DNA of 44,228 nt from Pseudomonadota bacterium (GCA_018819165.1 JAHJQP010000020.1:1-44228); one strand, 5' to 3'. Numbered from the stretch's first letter, positions 13,894-24,622 are shown. The notes: a model not told the origin generated them from the letters alone. Made by a program: numbers and translations.

Positions 13894-16413
13894 ATGCTCA
13901 ATGCGATTCTCAGAAAACTGATCGGCAGCAAGAATGACCGGGAATTGAAACGCCTTTCCCTTATTCTCGTGGAAATCAATGCTCTTGAACCGGCCATGAT
14001 GGCCCTGAGCGATGAAGAGATCAAGGCAAAAACCCCGTATTTCAGGGATAAACTTCAGAGCGGCGTCGAGTTGGACGAACTCCTCGTCGAGGCTTTTGCA
14101 GTCGTCCGAGAGGCTGCACGCCGTAGCCTGCAGATGAGACCTTTTGACGTCCAGATCCTCGGGGGATTGGTTCTGCATGAGGGGAAGATCGCCGAAATGA
14201 AGACCGGAGAGGGAAAAACCCTGGCCGCGACGATGCCGCTCTACCTGAACGCACTGCCCGGGAAGGGCGTTCATCTCGTGACGGTCAATGACTATCTGGC
14301 CAGGAGGGATGCGGACTGGATGGGACCCATCTACCATTTTCTCGGCATGAACGTCGGAGTCATCGTGCATGGGATGGATGACGATGAGCGGAGGGCCGCC
14401 TACCATGCGGACATCACCTACGGAACGAATAACGAGTTCGGTTTCGACTATCTGCGCGACAACATGAAGTTCAGCCTCGATGACTATGTTCAGCGTGACT
14501 TTCATTATGCCATTGTGGACGAGGTGGACAGCATTCTCATCGACGAGGCGCGGACGCCCCTGATCATCTCCGGACCCTCGGAGGAATCGACGGACAAGTA
14601 CAACCGGGTAAACCAGGTGATCCCGCACCTTAGGAAGGAGAAGGATTATACGGTAGACGAGAAAAGCCGCACCGTCGTCCTGACGGAAGAAGGGGTCGCG
14701 AGGGTCGAGCAGTATCTCAAGGTGCAGAATCTCTATGAACCGCAAAACATCGACACCCTCCACCATGTCAATCAGGCCCTGCGCGCCCACACCCTCTTCC
14801 GGCGGGATGTCGACTATCTGGTCAAGGATGGCAAGGTCATCATCGTCGATGAATTCACCGGAAGGGTCATGCCGGGCAGGCGTTACAGCGACGGTCTCCA
14901 TCAGGCCCTTGAAGCGAAGGAAAGGGTGAAGGTCGAACAGGAAAATCAGACCCTGGCGTCGATCACCTTCCAGAATTACTTCCGGATGTACGAGAAACTG
15001 GCTGGAATGACGGGTACGGCAGATACCGAAGCGGAAGAATTCGCCAAGATTTACCATCTCGAAGTCCTCGTGATTCCGACCAACATGCCAATGATCCGGG
15101 CGGACAACTCCGATGTGATCTACAAGACCGAGAAGGAGAAATTCACCGCGGTCATCGAGGAGATCAAAGAGCTGCACGATGCGAAAAGGCCCGTTCTGGT
15201 AGGAACCATCTCCATAGAAAGATCCGAGCTCTTAAGCAAACACCTGACCCGGACGGGAATCAAACACCACGTTCTGAATGCAAAAAATCATGAGAAGGAA
15301 GCGGAGATCGTCTCCCAGGCCGGACAGCCTGGACAGGTGACCATCTCCACGAACATGGCCGGACGCGGGACGGACATAAAACTTGGCGAAAGGGTGGCCG
15401 ATCTGGGCGGCCTCCATATCCTGGGAACGGAGCGGCATGAGAGCCGGCGTATCGACAACCAGCTCCGCGGTCGGTCGGGACGTCAGGGCGATATGGGGTC
15501 GTCGCGGTTCTATCTCTCCCTCGAGGACGATCTCCTCAGGATTTTTGGCGCGGAGAGGATCTCCTCCGTCATGGACAGGATCGGCATGGAAGAGGGTCAG
15601 CCGATCGAGCACCGGCTCATTTCCAAGGCGATCGAGAATGCCCAGAAACGCGTCGAGGGGCAGAATTTCGATATCCGCAAGCATCTGCTGGAATATGACG
15701 ATGTCATGAACCGCCAGCGGCAGGTCATCTATGAACAGCGGAAGAAGGTCCTCAAAGGAGAAGGGCTCTGGGAAGACGTGGAGGAGATGCTGGAGGAGAT
15801 GGTCGAAGGGATGGTTCAGGAGTACGTGGATGAGAAGCTCCATCCGGAGGAATGGGATCTTAAAGGTCTGGATGAACGGGTTTTCAGACATTTCACCGTG
15901 AAGTTGAATCTCGCCGAGAGAGGCCGGGAACTCGGACCGGAGGCCATCCGGGAGACGATCATAACGGAAGTCAAAACGCTTCTTAGAAATAAAGAGAAGG
16001 AATACGGCAAGCCCCTGATGGATTACCTGATGAAGGTGATCATGCTCCAGTCCATCGATTCGCAGTGGAAGGAAAACCTCCTCGCCATGGATCATCTCAA
16101 GGAAGGGATCGGCCTGCGCGGATACGGGCAGAAGGACCCGGTTCGGGAGTATCAGAAAGAGGGCTACGAGATGTTCATGGACATGATCAGCCGTATCAAA
16201 GAGGACACGGTGGAAAAGCTCTGCCTGGTCCAGATCCGCCGGGAGGAAGAGGTGGAGAGGATCGAGGAGAAGCGGCGGCAGGATTACATCATGTCGCGGG
16301 GTGAGGATACACCGGCGACGGCCACGGTCAAAAGGGAGACGGCCAAGGTCGGCCGGAATGACCCCTGCCCCTGCGGCAGCGGGAAGAAATACAAGAAGTG
16401 TTGCGGCCGGTAG
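13894..16413 (+). CDS. secA: Preprotein translocase ATPase SecA
   Basis: The 839-residue motor protein drives protein export through SecYEG at the inner membrane. The Walker A motif MKTGEGKTL lies near residue 105, the DEVD box near 210, and the helicase blocks TNMAGRGTDI and QLRGRSGRQGD near 490-530. The scaffold and wing domains follow. The last 20 residues contain the CPCGSGKKYKKCC zinc site that binds SecB or ribosomes. Length is normal. argJ follows after 46 nt. Confidence 0.97.
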   Translation: MLNAILRKLIGSKNDRELKRLSLILVEINALEPAMMALSDEEIKAKTPYFRDKLQSGVELDELLVEAFAVVREAARRSLQMRPFDVQILGGLVLHEGKIAEMKTGEGKTLAATMPLYLNALPGKGVHLVTVNDYLARRDADWMGPIYHFLGMNVGVIVHGMDDDERRAAYHADITYGTNNEFGFDYLRDNMKFSLDDYVQRDFHYAIVDEVDSILIDEARTPLIISGPSEESTDKYNRVNQVIPHLRKEKDYTVDEKSRTVVLTEEGVARVEQYLKVQNLYEPQNIDTLHHVNQALRAHTLFRRDVDYLVKDGKVIIVDEFTGRVMPGRRYSDGLHQALEAKERVKVEQENQTLASITFQNYFRMYEKLAGMTGTADTEAEEFAKIYHLEVLVIPTNMPMIRADNSDVIYKTEKEKFTAVIEEIKELHDAKRPVLVGTISIERSELLSKHLTRTGIKHHVLNAKNHEKEAEIVSQAGQPGQVTISTNMAGRGTDIKLGERVADLGGLHILGTERHESRRIDNQLRGRSGRQGDMGSSRFYLSLEDDLLRIFGAERISSVMDRIGMEEGQPIEHRLISKAIENAQKRVEGQNFDIRKHLLEYDDVMNRQRQVIYEQRKKVLKGEGLWEDVEEMLEEMVEGMVQEYVDEKLHPEEWDLKGLDERVFRHFTVKLNLAERGRELGPEAIRETIITEVKTLLRNKEKEYGKPLMDYLMKVIMLQSIDSQWKENLLAMDHLKEGIGLRGYGQKDPVREYQKEGYEMFMDMISRIKEDTVEKLCLVQIRREEEVERIEEKRRQDYIMSRGEDTPATATVKRETAKVGRNDPCPCGSGKKYKKCCGR

Positions 16414-16459
16414 GTGCGGTAAACGCAAAATCGCTCGGCTGGCAGGCTTAAGGAGGCAT

Positions 16460-17656
16460 ATGACGTCATCGAATAGCTATCGGGTGCCCGGTTTTCTGGC
16501 CAACGGCGTCCATGCGGGGATCAAGGCGGATGGACGCCCGGATCTGGCCATGATCTTCTCAACGAGCCCGGCAACAGCAGCCGGGGTGTTCACGACAAAC
16601 TGCTTCAAGGCGGCGCCGGTCCTTCTCGACCTGGAGAGGATCAGATCCGGCGAGGCCCAGGCCGTGATCGCCAACAGCGGGGTTGCCAACGCCGCAACCG
16701 GAGCGGAAGGCTTTGCCGACGCCCTTGCCGTTTCAAGAACCGCTTCCGGGGAACTCGGAATTCCGGACGAAATGGTCCTTGTCGCCTCGACCGGCGTGAT
16801 CGGTCATCGTCTTCCCCTGCGGAAGATACAGGAGGGCGTCAAGGGGCTGGTTGCCGGACTCCACGACGACGGGATTCCCGCTGCCGAGGCGGGTATCATG
16901 ACAACAGACCGCTTTCCGAAGATCGCCTGCCGCAACGCCGTGGTCGGGTCGAAAGAGATCACCCTGTGCGGTATCGCCAAAGGTGCGGGGATGATCGAAC
17001 CGCATATGGCAACGATGTTGGCCTTCATCATGACCGATGCCGATATCGAGCATAATGCCCTCGACAGGGTGTTCAGACAATCGGTGGACCACAGTTTCAA
17101 TGCCGTAACCGTCGACGGCTGCATGAGCACGAACGACACGGCGATCATTCTTGCCAACGGTTTTGCCCGGAACCCTCGGATCAAGAAGGGGTCCCGCCAC
17201 CTGGGAAGATTCGCCGAGATGCTCTCCTCCCTGATGTCCGAGCTGGCGCGGGAGCTGGTCCGTGATGGAGAAGGGGCGACAAAGGTGATCGAGATTACGG
17301 TGGAGGAGGCAAGGACGCTTGGCGATGCACAGAGGGTGGCCTATGCGATCGCCAATTCGAATCTGGTCAAAACTGCCTTTTTCGGTGGCGATCCGAACTG
17401 GGGAAGGATCATCTCTGCCGCAGGATCGGCGGGCATCCCTCTGCCGGTGGATCAAGTCCGTCTCTTTTTTGAAGACGTCCCCGTTTTTTCGGGAGGGAAA
17501 GGCGTTGCAGGAAGGGAGGCGGAACTGGCCGGGGTCATGAATAAAACGCAGATCCGCGTGCGTCTCGGACTGGGCATGGGTCGCCGGTCGTGGACGGTCT
17601 TCGCCGCGGATCTTTCCTTTGATTATGTGAAGATTAACGCCCATTACCACACCTGA
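16460..17656 (+). CDS. argJ: Bifunctional ornithine acetyltransferase / N-acetylglutamate synthase
   Basis: The 398-residue enzyme transfers acetyl from N-acetylornithine to glutamate in arginine synthesis, and may use acetyl-CoA as well. Family motifs are FTTNCFKAAPV near residue 45, NSGVANA near 72, and the self-cleavage site MATMLAF near 190, where the threonine becomes the N-terminal nucleophile of the beta chain. The ATG at 16460 has AAGGAGG just upstream; a longer reading frame into the secA end is not needed. No other arginine genes are nearby. Confidence 0.95.
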   Translation: MTSSNSYRVPGFLANGVHAGIKADGRPDLAMIFSTSPATAAGVFTTNCFKAAPVLLDLERIRSGEAQAVIANSGVANAATGAEGFADALAVSRTASGELGIPDEMVLVASTGVIGHRLPLRKIQEGVKGLVAGLHDDGIPAAEAGIMTTDRFPKIACRNAVVGSKEITLCGIAKGAGMIEPHMATMLAFIMTDADIEHNALDRVFRQSVDHSFNAVTVDGCMSTNDTAIILANGFARNPRIKKGSRHLGRFAEMLSSLMSELARELVRDGEGATKVIEITVEEARTLGDAQRVAYAIANSNLVKTAFFGGDPNWGRIISAAGSAGIPLPVDQVRLFFEDVPVFSGGKGVAGREAELAGVMNKTQIRVRLGLGMGRRSWTVFAADLSFDYVKINAHYHT

Positions 17657-17696
17657 GAACGGTCTGAGAAAAAGGCCTTTTACTGGTTATTTCAGC

Positions 17697-17782
17697 TTGA
17701 TTAATTAAAGTCTTTATGTTAATCAGCCTGCCCAATTCACACATCCCCGGATTGCCGGGCGTTGCTTTTCCAGATGGAAAAG
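17697..17782 (+). promoter_or_regulatory. rpsB leader: possible promoter and hairpins
   Basis: The 180-bp gap between argJ and rpsB holds an inverted pair TGATTAA/TTAATCA (17698-17704, 17719-17725), overlapping a weak promoter-like TTGATT-17-TAATCA. A CCCGG/CCGGG stem follows, then a perfect CTTTTCC-AGAT-GGAAAAG hairpin ending near 17782. Leaders of rpsB operons are often autoregulated by S2; whether this one is cannot be told. Confidence 0.35.
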
Positions 17783-17836
17783 TTTACCGGTCAAGAGGAT
17801 GGGGGTGGCGGAAAAAACAAAGAAGGAGTGTAAAGT

Positions 17837-18694
17837 ATGGCGAGTATTTCCATGAAGTTGTTGCTTGAGGCGGGGGTTCACTTCGGTCACCAGACGAATA
17901 AATGGAACCCCAAAATGAAACCCTATATCTTCGGCGCCCGCAACGGGATCTACATCATCGATCTCCAGCAGACGGTCGGATTGTTTCAGACGGCCTATCA
18001 GTTCGTTGTGGATACGGTTGCGGGGGGCAAAGAGATTCTCTACGTCGGCACCAAGAAGCAATCCCAGGAGTCGATCCATGAGGAGGCCGAAAGATGCGGC
18101 ATGCCTTATGTCAATCAGCGTTGGTTGGGGGGGATGCTGACCAATTTTGCGACCATCAAGAAAAGCATCGACCGCTTGAATGAGCTCGATCGGATGTTTG
18201 CCGACGACAGCATCAAGGCCTTTCCGAAGAAGGAAATCATGGGGCTTCAGAAGGATCGGGATAAACTGGACAAGGTCCTGGGAGGAATCCGGAGCATCAA
18301 GGGTCTTCCCGGAGGTCTGTTCATCGTCGATCCAAAGCGTGAGATGATTAGCGTTGCGGAAGCGAGAAAATTGAAAATACCCATTGTGGCGATGGTGGAT
18401 ACGAACTGCGATCCCGATCTGATCAATTACATCATTCCGGCAAATGACGACGCGATCCGGGCGATAAAGCTCTTTTCCGCGAAAATGGCCGATGCGGTCA
18501 TCGAAGGGAAGAAGCGGTTTGAGGAGCGTCTCCAGGCGGAAAGCGACAAGGGAAGCAATGTGACGATTTCGCGAGCGGCTGAAAACGGTGATACCGATGT
18601 ACCAGAAAGCGTGGAAACAAAGGCCGCCGTAAACGAACATGAGGAATCGCCCGAGAACGGCAGCAAGCAGGATCAGGCAGAGGAGGGACGGTAA
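17837..18694 (+). CDS. rpsB: 30S ribosomal protein S2
   Basis: The 285-residue protein has the S2 signatures: MKLLLEAGVHFGHQTNKWNP at the start, YVGTKKQ near residue 70, QRWLGGMLTNF near 93, and IVAMVDTNCDPDLI near 180-193. The last 50 residues are an acidic tail beyond the ribosomal core, probably disordered. AAGGAG precedes the ATG. It begins the conserved rpsB-tsf-pyrH-frr block. Confidence 0.97.
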   Translation: MASISMKLLLEAGVHFGHQTNKWNPKMKPYIFGARNGIYIIDLQQTVGLFQTAYQFVVDTVAGGKEILYVGTKKQSQESIHEEAERCGMPYVNQRWLGGMLTNFATIKKSIDRLNELDRMFADDSIKAFPKKEIMGLQKDRDKLDKVLGGIRSIKGLPGGLFIVDPKREMISVAEARKLKIPIVAMVDTNCDPDLINYIIPANDDAIRAIKLFSAKMADAVIEGKKRFEERLQAESDKGSNVTISRAAENGDTDVPESVETKAAVNEHEESPENGSKQDQAEEGR

Positions 18695-18695
18695 A

Positions 18696-19298
18696 TTGGA
18701 TATCACATCAGCGATGGTGAAAGAATTGAGGGTAAAGACGGGCGCCGGCATGATGGATTGCAAGGAAGCTCTCACGGTTGCGGAAGGCGATTTTGAAAAG
18801 GCGATCGACTGCCTCCGGAAGAAGGGGATGTCGGCGGCTACGAAACGCTCCTCAAAGGCGACGAAAGAAGGCGCGATTGCTTCCTATATCCATATGGGAG
18901 GGAAGATAGGGGTCCTGGTCGAGTTGAACTGCGAAACCGATTTTGTGGCCAAGACGGATGATTTCCTGGCGCTGGTAAAAGATCTGGCCATGCATGTGGC
19001 GGCGTCGAATCCGCTCTATGTGAGACCGGAGGGAATCCCGGAAAGCGCCCTCGAGAGAGAGAAGGAGATCTACCGGAGCCAGCTTGTGGAGGAGAAAAAA
19101 CCGGAGAAGATCTGGGAGAAGATCATCGAGGGAAAGCTGAAGAAGTACTATGAAGAAGTCTGCCTGATGAATCAGAAGTTCATCAAGAATACGGACATCA
19201 CGGTGGATACGCTGGTCAGCAATATGATTGCCAAGACAGGTGAAAACATCATCGTGCGAAGGTTTGCCCGGTTTCAGCTGGGCGAGGAACTGAAATAG
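18696..19298 (+). CDS. tsf: Translation elongation factor Ts (short form)
   Basis: EF-Ts exchanges GDP on EF-Tu. The start is TTG at 18696, one base after the rpsB stop, with GGAGGGACGG overlapping the rpsB end; this gives the family N-terminus DITSAMVKELRVKTGAGMMD. The TDFVAKTDDF core motif is present near residue 85. At 200 residues it is a short single-core EF-Ts like that of Thermus, not the longer enterobacterial form. Confidence 0.95.
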   Translation: MDITSAMVKELRVKTGAGMMDCKEALTVAEGDFEKAIDCLRKKGMSAATKRSSKATKEGAIASYIHMGGKIGVLVELNCETDFVAKTDDFLALVKDLAMHVAASNPLYVRPEGIPESALEREKEIYRSQLVEEKKPEKIWEKIIEGKLKKYYEEVCLMNQKFIKNTDITVDTLVSNMIAKTGENIIVRRFARFQLGEELK

Positions 19299-19304
19299 GT
19301 GATC

Positions 19305-20021
<717 letters not shown>

Positions 20022-20025
20022 ACTC

Positions 20026-20583
20026 ATGAAGGATGTGATTTTTGAGGAACTCAAAGAGAGCATGGATAAGGCGATCAATGCCCTCGAGAAGTCCTTCAGC
20101 AAGGTGAGAACCGGCAGGGCCTCGCTGTCCCTTCTGGACGGCATCCGAGTCGAGTACTACGGTACGCCGACGCCCCTCAACCAACTGGCGTCTCTATCCA
20201 TTCCTGAAAGCCGGCTGATCGTCATCTCTCCCTGGGACAACTCGGTTCTCGGGGCAATCGAGAAGGCAATCCAGAAATCCGACCTGGGGCTGATGCCCAA
20301 TAACGACGGCAAACTGATCCGTCTTGCCATTCCCCCGCTTACCGAGGAAAGAAGGAGAGAACTGGTCAAAGTCGTCCGAAAGATGGCGGAAGAATGCAGG
20401 GTCAAGCAGCGCAACGCGCGCAGGGACGCCAATGAGCAGCTCAAAGAACTGAAAAAGGGTAATGAAATCTCGGAAGATGAACTCTATGGCTTCCAGGAAG
20501 AAGTTCAGAAGATGACCGACCGCTACATCGAGAAAACCGATGCGGTTCTGGCAGCCAAGGAGAAAGAGGTCATGGAGATCTGA
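20026..20583 (+). CDS. frr: Ribosome recycling factor
   Basis: The 185-residue protein splits post-termination ribosomes with EF-G. The family pattern is complete: FSKVRTGRAS near residue 24, YYGTPTPLNQLA near 42, an IRLAIPPLTEERR stretch near 100, and a long helical C-terminus. The ATG at 20026 follows GGAGG in the pyrH end. A strong terminator follows the gene. Confidence 0.97.
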   Translation: MKDVIFEELKESMDKAINALEKSFSKVRTGRASLSLLDGIRVEYYGTPTPLNQLASLSIPESRLIVISPWDNSVLGAIEKAIQKSDLGLMPNNDGKLIRLAIPPLTEERRRELVKVVRKMAEECRVKQRNARRDANEQLKELKKGNEISEDELYGFQEEVQKMTDRYIEKTDAVLAAKEKEVMEI

Positions 20584-20605
20584 CAAGGTCGGAGGAACCG
20601 TCCTG

Positions 20606-20635
20606 AAAACGGGGAGCCCGGGGGCTCCCCGTTTT
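20606..20635 (+). terminator. Strong rho-independent terminator after frr
   Basis: AAAACGGGGAGCC and GGCTCCCCGTTTT form a perfect 13-bp stem with a 4-nt loop, ending in a T-rich tail. It separates rpsB-tsf-pyrH-frr from the uppS operon. The A-tract upstream would let it work leftward too. Confidence 0.9.
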
Positions 20636-20715
20636 GTTTCGACCCGCCTTGAAAAATAGTCGCTGATGTGTTAGTTAAAACAGATGGAAAGCCGTCATCA
20701 CCTCTGCGGTTGAGT

Positions 20716-21453
20716 ATGAAAGAAATCGATCCGGCAAGAGTTCCCCGGCATATCGCGATCATCATGGACGGAAACGGTCGCTGGGCGAAGAAGCATGCCA
20801 TGGGCAGGGTCCTCGGACATCGGAAGGGCGCCGAGTCCGTGCGGGTGACCGTAAGGACCTGTCGAAGGATCGGTATCCGCTATCTCACACTCTACGCCTT
20901 TTCGATGGAGAACTGGCTTAGACCCGAAGCGGAGGTCCGTGCGCTCCTTCAACTCCTCCAAGAATATCTCGACGGCGAGGTTCAGGAGATGATGGACAAT
21001 GATATCCGTCTTGTGGCCATTGGGAGCCTGGATTCCCTGGGAGACCCTATCCTTACGACCATCAGGGAAGCGATGGAGAGGACAGCCGGCAATCAGGGAA
21101 TGGTTCTCAATCTAGCCCTGAGTTACGGCGGCCGCGATGAGATCGTCATGGCCGCACGAAGTATGGTCGGCGACGGCCTGGCCGGAATCATCAGGCCGGA
21201 AGAGGTGACCAAAGAGCTCTTTGCCCGTTATCTCTACACCACGGGGCTTCCCGATCCGGACCTGCTGATCAGAACGGGGGGCGAATGCCGTGTGAGCAAT
21301 TTTCTCCTGTGGCAGCTGGCCTACACGGAGTTCTACTTTACCGACGTCCTCTGGCCCGATTTTCGAGAAAGGCATCTCCTGGAGGCGATTGTCGACTATC
21401 AGAAGCGGGAGCGGAGGTTCGGAATGACGAGCGATCAGCTCACCCGAACATAG
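20716..21453 (+). CDS. uppS: Undecaprenyl (polyprenyl) diphosphate synthase
   Basis: This cis-prenyltransferase makes the lipid carrier for peptidoglycan and O-antigen. IAIIMDGNGRWAKK near residue 15 carries the catalytic aspartate. FSMENWLRP and DLLIRTGGECRVSNFLLWQ complete the active site. From ATG 20716 the protein has 245 residues, usual for the family. GTG at 20668 would add 16 residues that the family lacks. It starts the group of lipid and isoprenoid genes. Confidence 0.95.
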   Translation: MKEIDPARVPRHIAIIMDGNGRWAKKHAMGRVLGHRKGAESVRVTVRTCRRIGIRYLTLYAFSMENWLRPEAEVRALLQLLQEYLDGEVQEMMDNDIRLVAIGSLDSLGDPILTTIREAMERTAGNQGMVLNLALSYGGRDEIVMAARSMVGDGLAGIIRPEEVTKELFARYLYTTGLPDPDLLIRTGGECRVSNFLLWQLAYTEFYFTDVLWPDFRERHLLEAIVDYQKRERRFGMTSDQLTRT

Positions 21454-21556
21454 AAGCCCGTACGCCGGCTCAGGGTTAAGTTCGAAGGTTTGGGGAGGCA
21501 AAGCGAGAAGTGGACAGATGTCTCCTGCCCCGCGACCCAAAAGAAGGTGAAGAGCG

Positions 21557-22363
21557 ATGACTCCCCACGTGAAAAGATGGATCACCGGGGTGATCGCCGT
21601 ACCGATCCTTTTCGGGATCATTGTGTACGGTTCGGAGGTCGCATTTGCCGTTCTGATTATTGCGGTCTCCCTCGCGGGGATGCAGGAATACAACCAGATG
21701 GCTTTCGGAGCGGGGATGTCCGGGGAAAAGGCGCAGACGATGGTCATCGCACTGCTTATCCTCCTGACTGCCGTCTCCGGGGACTTTCGGCTTCTATCTG
21801 CCGTGATGAGCTTTGCCGTCATGGCGGGTCTTATCCTCCATCTCCTTCGGATCAGGGACCGGGAACCGGACATGAGTCCCGTCGGCAAGACGATCCTGGG
21901 ACTGATGTATATTCCCGTGCTGATGTCCCATTTTATCCTGATTCGCAAGACGCCGGAGGGGGTTCTGTGGATATTTTTTATCCTGGTTCTGGCCTTTTCC
22001 GGAGACGTCGCCGCCTACTATGTAGGAAAGGGAATGGGAAAGAGGAAACTTCTTCCGCATGTAAGTCCCGGAAAGACCGTGGAGGGGACGATCGGCCTGG
22101 TCGCGGGGAGCATAGCCGGATGCCTTCTCTTTCGGCAATTGTTTTTCCCGCTGCTTCCGGTTGCGCATGCCGTCATTCTGGGACTCGTGGGAAGCGTGAC
22201 GGGACAACTCGGAGATCTCTGTGAGTCGGCCTTTAAAAGGGCCGCCGGGGTAAAAGATTCCGGTGCGCTCCTGCCTGGTCATGGCGGCATTCTGGACAGG
22301 CTTGATTGTCTCATGTTTATTGCGCCGTTTGTCTACTATTATCAGGCACTGATCATTCGATGA
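21557..22363 (+). CDS. cdsA: Phosphatidate cytidylyltransferase
   Basis: This integral membrane enzyme makes CDP-diacylglycerol from phosphatidate and CTP, feeding pssA further along. The 268 residues contain about seven hydrophobic segments. The C-terminal signature is present: SGDVAAYYVGKGMGK, and DSGALLPGHGGILDRLDCLM near residue 235. Its stop overlaps the dxr start as ATGA. Confidence 0.95.
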   Translation: MTPHVKRWITGVIAVPILFGIIVYGSEVAFAVLIIAVSLAGMQEYNQMAFGAGMSGEKAQTMVIALLILLTAVSGDFRLLSAVMSFAVMAGLILHLLRIRDREPDMSPVGKTILGLMYIPVLMSHFILIRKTPEGVLWIFFILVLAFSGDVAAYYVGKGMGKRKLLPHVSPGKTVEGTIGLVAGSIAGCLLFRQLFFPLLPVAHAVILGLVGSVTGQLGDLCESAFKRAAGVKDSGALLPGHGGILDRLDCLMFIAPFVYYYQALIIR

Positions 22364-23523
22364 AAAGGCTTTCCATACTCGGCTCTACGGGTTCAATAGG
22401 TGTAAGTACGCTGGATGTCGTCGCGTCTCATCCGGAAGAATTTGTCGTGACGGCCCTTGCTGCCGGAAGAAATATCGGCCTCCTGAAGAATCAGATCGAC
22501 CGTTTCCGGCCGCGCCTCGCGGCGGTGATCGACGAAGAACATGCCTCCGGGCTCCGTCGTCTCCTGGGTCCGGCCGCTGCAACGGCAGTTCTCTACGGAC
22601 AGGAGGGTTATCGGGAAGTGGCGGCCGCTGCCGGGGCCGATATGGTCGTTTCCGCCATGGTCGGTGCTGCCGGGCTTATCCCCACGCTGGAAGCGATCGA
22701 GGCGGGAAGTGCAATCGCCCTGGCCAACAAGGAGACGCTGGTTATGGCAGGCCGTATCGTCCTGCGCAAAGCGGCAGAGAAGGGTGTGAATATTATCCCC
22801 GTCGACAGCGAACACAGCGCGATTTTCCAGTGCCTCCAGGGGCACAGCCGGGAAGATGTCCGCCGGATCATCCTGACCGCCTCCGGGGGGCCGTTCCTCC
22901 ATGCCTCTGCAGATGAACTGGCGGCGGTCACGCCCGCGGAGGCCCTGCGGCATCCCAACTGGGCGATGGGCAGGAAGATTACGATCGATTCGGCCACCAT
23001 GATCAATAAGGGATTAGAGGTGATTGAAGCGGGGTGGCTCTTCGGCCTTCCTGCAGCGGCGATCGATGTCCTCATCCACCCCCGGAGCGTCGTTCATTCG
23101 CTGGTGGAATACCGGGACGGCAGTGTTATCGCCCAGCTCGGCGTGCCGGACATGAGGGTCCCCATTGCCTACGCCCTTTCTTTCCCGCACCGTCTCCACC
23201 GGACGGATCATGCCCTGGATCTGACTACGGCCGGTCCTCTGGAGTTTCTCAAGCCCGACCTGGAGAGATTTCCCGGCCTGAGGCTGGCGTATGAGGCCGC
23301 AGGAAAGGGAGGGACGATGCCGGCAGTCCTCAACGGAGCGAATGAAATCGCCGTAGAGGCATTTCTTCGTGAAAAAATCGGTTTCAGCGATATCGTCTTT
23401 GTTGTGGAGAAGGTCCTTTCCCGCCACTCGGTGCAGGAAGAGCCGAGCATCGACGAGATCCTCGCTGCCGACCGGTGGGCCAGGGAAGAGGCCGGACAAA
23501 CAATAAAAGGAATGAGAAATTGA
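22360..23523 (+). CDS. dxr: 1-deoxy-D-xylulose 5-phosphate reductoisomerase
   Basis: This enzyme of the non-mevalonate isoprenoid pathway converts DXP to MEP with NADPH. The 387 residues begin KRLSILGSTGSIGVSTLDV, the nucleotide-binding motif. NKETLVMAG, VDSEHSAIFQ (metal-binding acidic residues) and MGRKITIDSATMINKG are all intact. The ATG at 22360 overlaps the cdsA stop. ispG, later in the window, belongs to the same pathway. Confidence 0.97.
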   Translation: MKRLSILGSTGSIGVSTLDVVASHPEEFVVTALAAGRNIGLLKNQIDRFRPRLAAVIDEEHASGLRRLLGPAAATAVLYGQEGYREVAAAAGADMVVSAMVGAAGLIPTLEAIEAGSAIALANKETLVMAGRIVLRKAAEKGVNIIPVDSEHSAIFQCLQGHSREDVRRIILTASGGPFLHASADELAAVTPAEALRHPNWAMGRKITIDSATMINKGLEVIEAGWLFGLPAAAIDVLIHPRSVVHSLVEYRDGSVIAQLGVPDMRVPIAYALSFPHRLHRTDHALDLTTAGPLEFLKPDLERFPGLRLAYEAAGKGGTMPAVLNGANEIAVEAFLREKIGFSDIVFVVEKVLSRHSVQEEPSIDEILAADRWAREEAGQTIKGMRN

Positions 23524-24620
23524 TAGGAATCAGCATCATATCGGTCGTTGTTTTACTGGGGGTTCTCATCTTTGCCCATGAGCTCGGTCATTTTCTGATG
23601 GCCAAATGGGCGGGTGTGGGCGTGATGAAATTTTCCCTCGGCTTCGGCCCGCGGATCGTCGGCAGAAAAATCGGGGAAACGGAATATCTCCTCTCCCTGA
23701 TCCCTCTCGGGGGGTATGTGAAACTCCTCGGGGAGGCCCCCGGAGAGGAATTATCACCGGAGGATGAAAAGAGGGCCTTTCTGAAACAGCCGGTCCTTAA
23801 AAGGATCGGCATTGTGGCTGCGGGACCTGTTTTCAATCTCCTGCTGGCCGTGGCTATCTTCACCGTGGTCAACATGGTCGGACTTCCCGTTCTGACGTCG
23901 GAGATCGGCGCCCTACAGCCCGCTTCCGCCGCCATGGAATCCGGAATGAAAGAGGGAGACATGATCATCTCCCTGGACGGTAAATCCGTGTCAAAATGGG
24001 ACGAAATCTCTGAAATCATCGGCCGAAGCGAGGGAAAACCGCTGCGGGTCACCGTCAGCAGAGATGGCCGGCCCATGGAAATCCCCGTGATAGCGAGGCT
24101 CATGAAGACGAAAAATATTTTCGGAGAGGAAGTGGAGACCTACAAAATCGGTATCAGTCCCTCTCCCCGCACCGTCATCGAAAGGCATAATCCCCTGTCG
24201 GCTTTGGGAAAGGGTCTCCGGCAGACGTGGATGATCGGCAAACTGACTCTCATCAGCATCGGCAAGATGTTTCAGGGGGTCGTTTCACCGAAGAGCATAG
24301 GAGGTCCGATCCTGATCGCCCAGATCGCCATCGCGCAGGTAAAAGAGGGGATCATCCCGTTCATTGTGTTCATGGCCCTCCTGAGCATCAATCTGGCCAT
24401 TCTCAACCTCCTGCCCGTTCCGGTTCTGGACGGCGGCCATCTGTTTTTCTTTATGATCGAATTGGTGACGGGCCGCGAGGTCAATGTCCGCTGGCGCGAG
24501 ATGGCCCAGCAGATCGGTTTCGCCCTTTTGATTCTCCTGATGATCTTCGTCTTCATGCTGGATATTGACAGGATGAACATCAAGGTCATCAGCGATTTTA
24601 TTCGGAAAATTACAGGCTGA
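23520..24620 (+). CDS. rseP: Site-2 membrane metalloprotease RseP
   Basis: The 366-residue protein cuts membrane-bound anti-sigma factors. HELGHF at residues about 21-26 is the zinc site, and NLLPVPVLDGGH near 300 provides the third ligand. One PDZ domain lies between (about 115-195), while the E. coli protein has two. Start is TTG at 23520, overlapping the dxr stop as TTGA, with AAAGGAA upstream. Four membrane spans are visible. Confidence 0.94.
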   Translation: MIGISIISVVVLLGVLIFAHELGHFLMAKWAGVGVMKFSLGFGPRIVGRKIGETEYLLSLIPLGGYVKLLGEAPGEELSPEDEKRAFLKQPVLKRIGIVAAGPVFNLLLAVAIFTVVNMVGLPVLTSEIGALQPASAAMESGMKEGDMIISLDGKSVSKWDEISEIIGRSEGKPLRVTVSRDGRPMEIPVIARLMKTKNIFGEEVETYKIGISPSPRTVIERHNPLSALGKGLRQTWMIGKLTLISIGKMFQGVVSPKSIGGPILIAQIAIAQVKEGIIPFIVFMALLSINLAILNLLPVPVLDGGHLFFFMIELVTGREVNVRWREMAQQIGFALLILLMIFVFMLDIDRMNIKVISDFIRKITG

Positions 24621-24622
24621 AG

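Noticed and set aside
13807..15177. Long open frame (456 codons) antisense to secA
   Set aside because: secA is unambiguous on the other strand; the frame is a shadow of GC-rich codon use with no recognisable domain.
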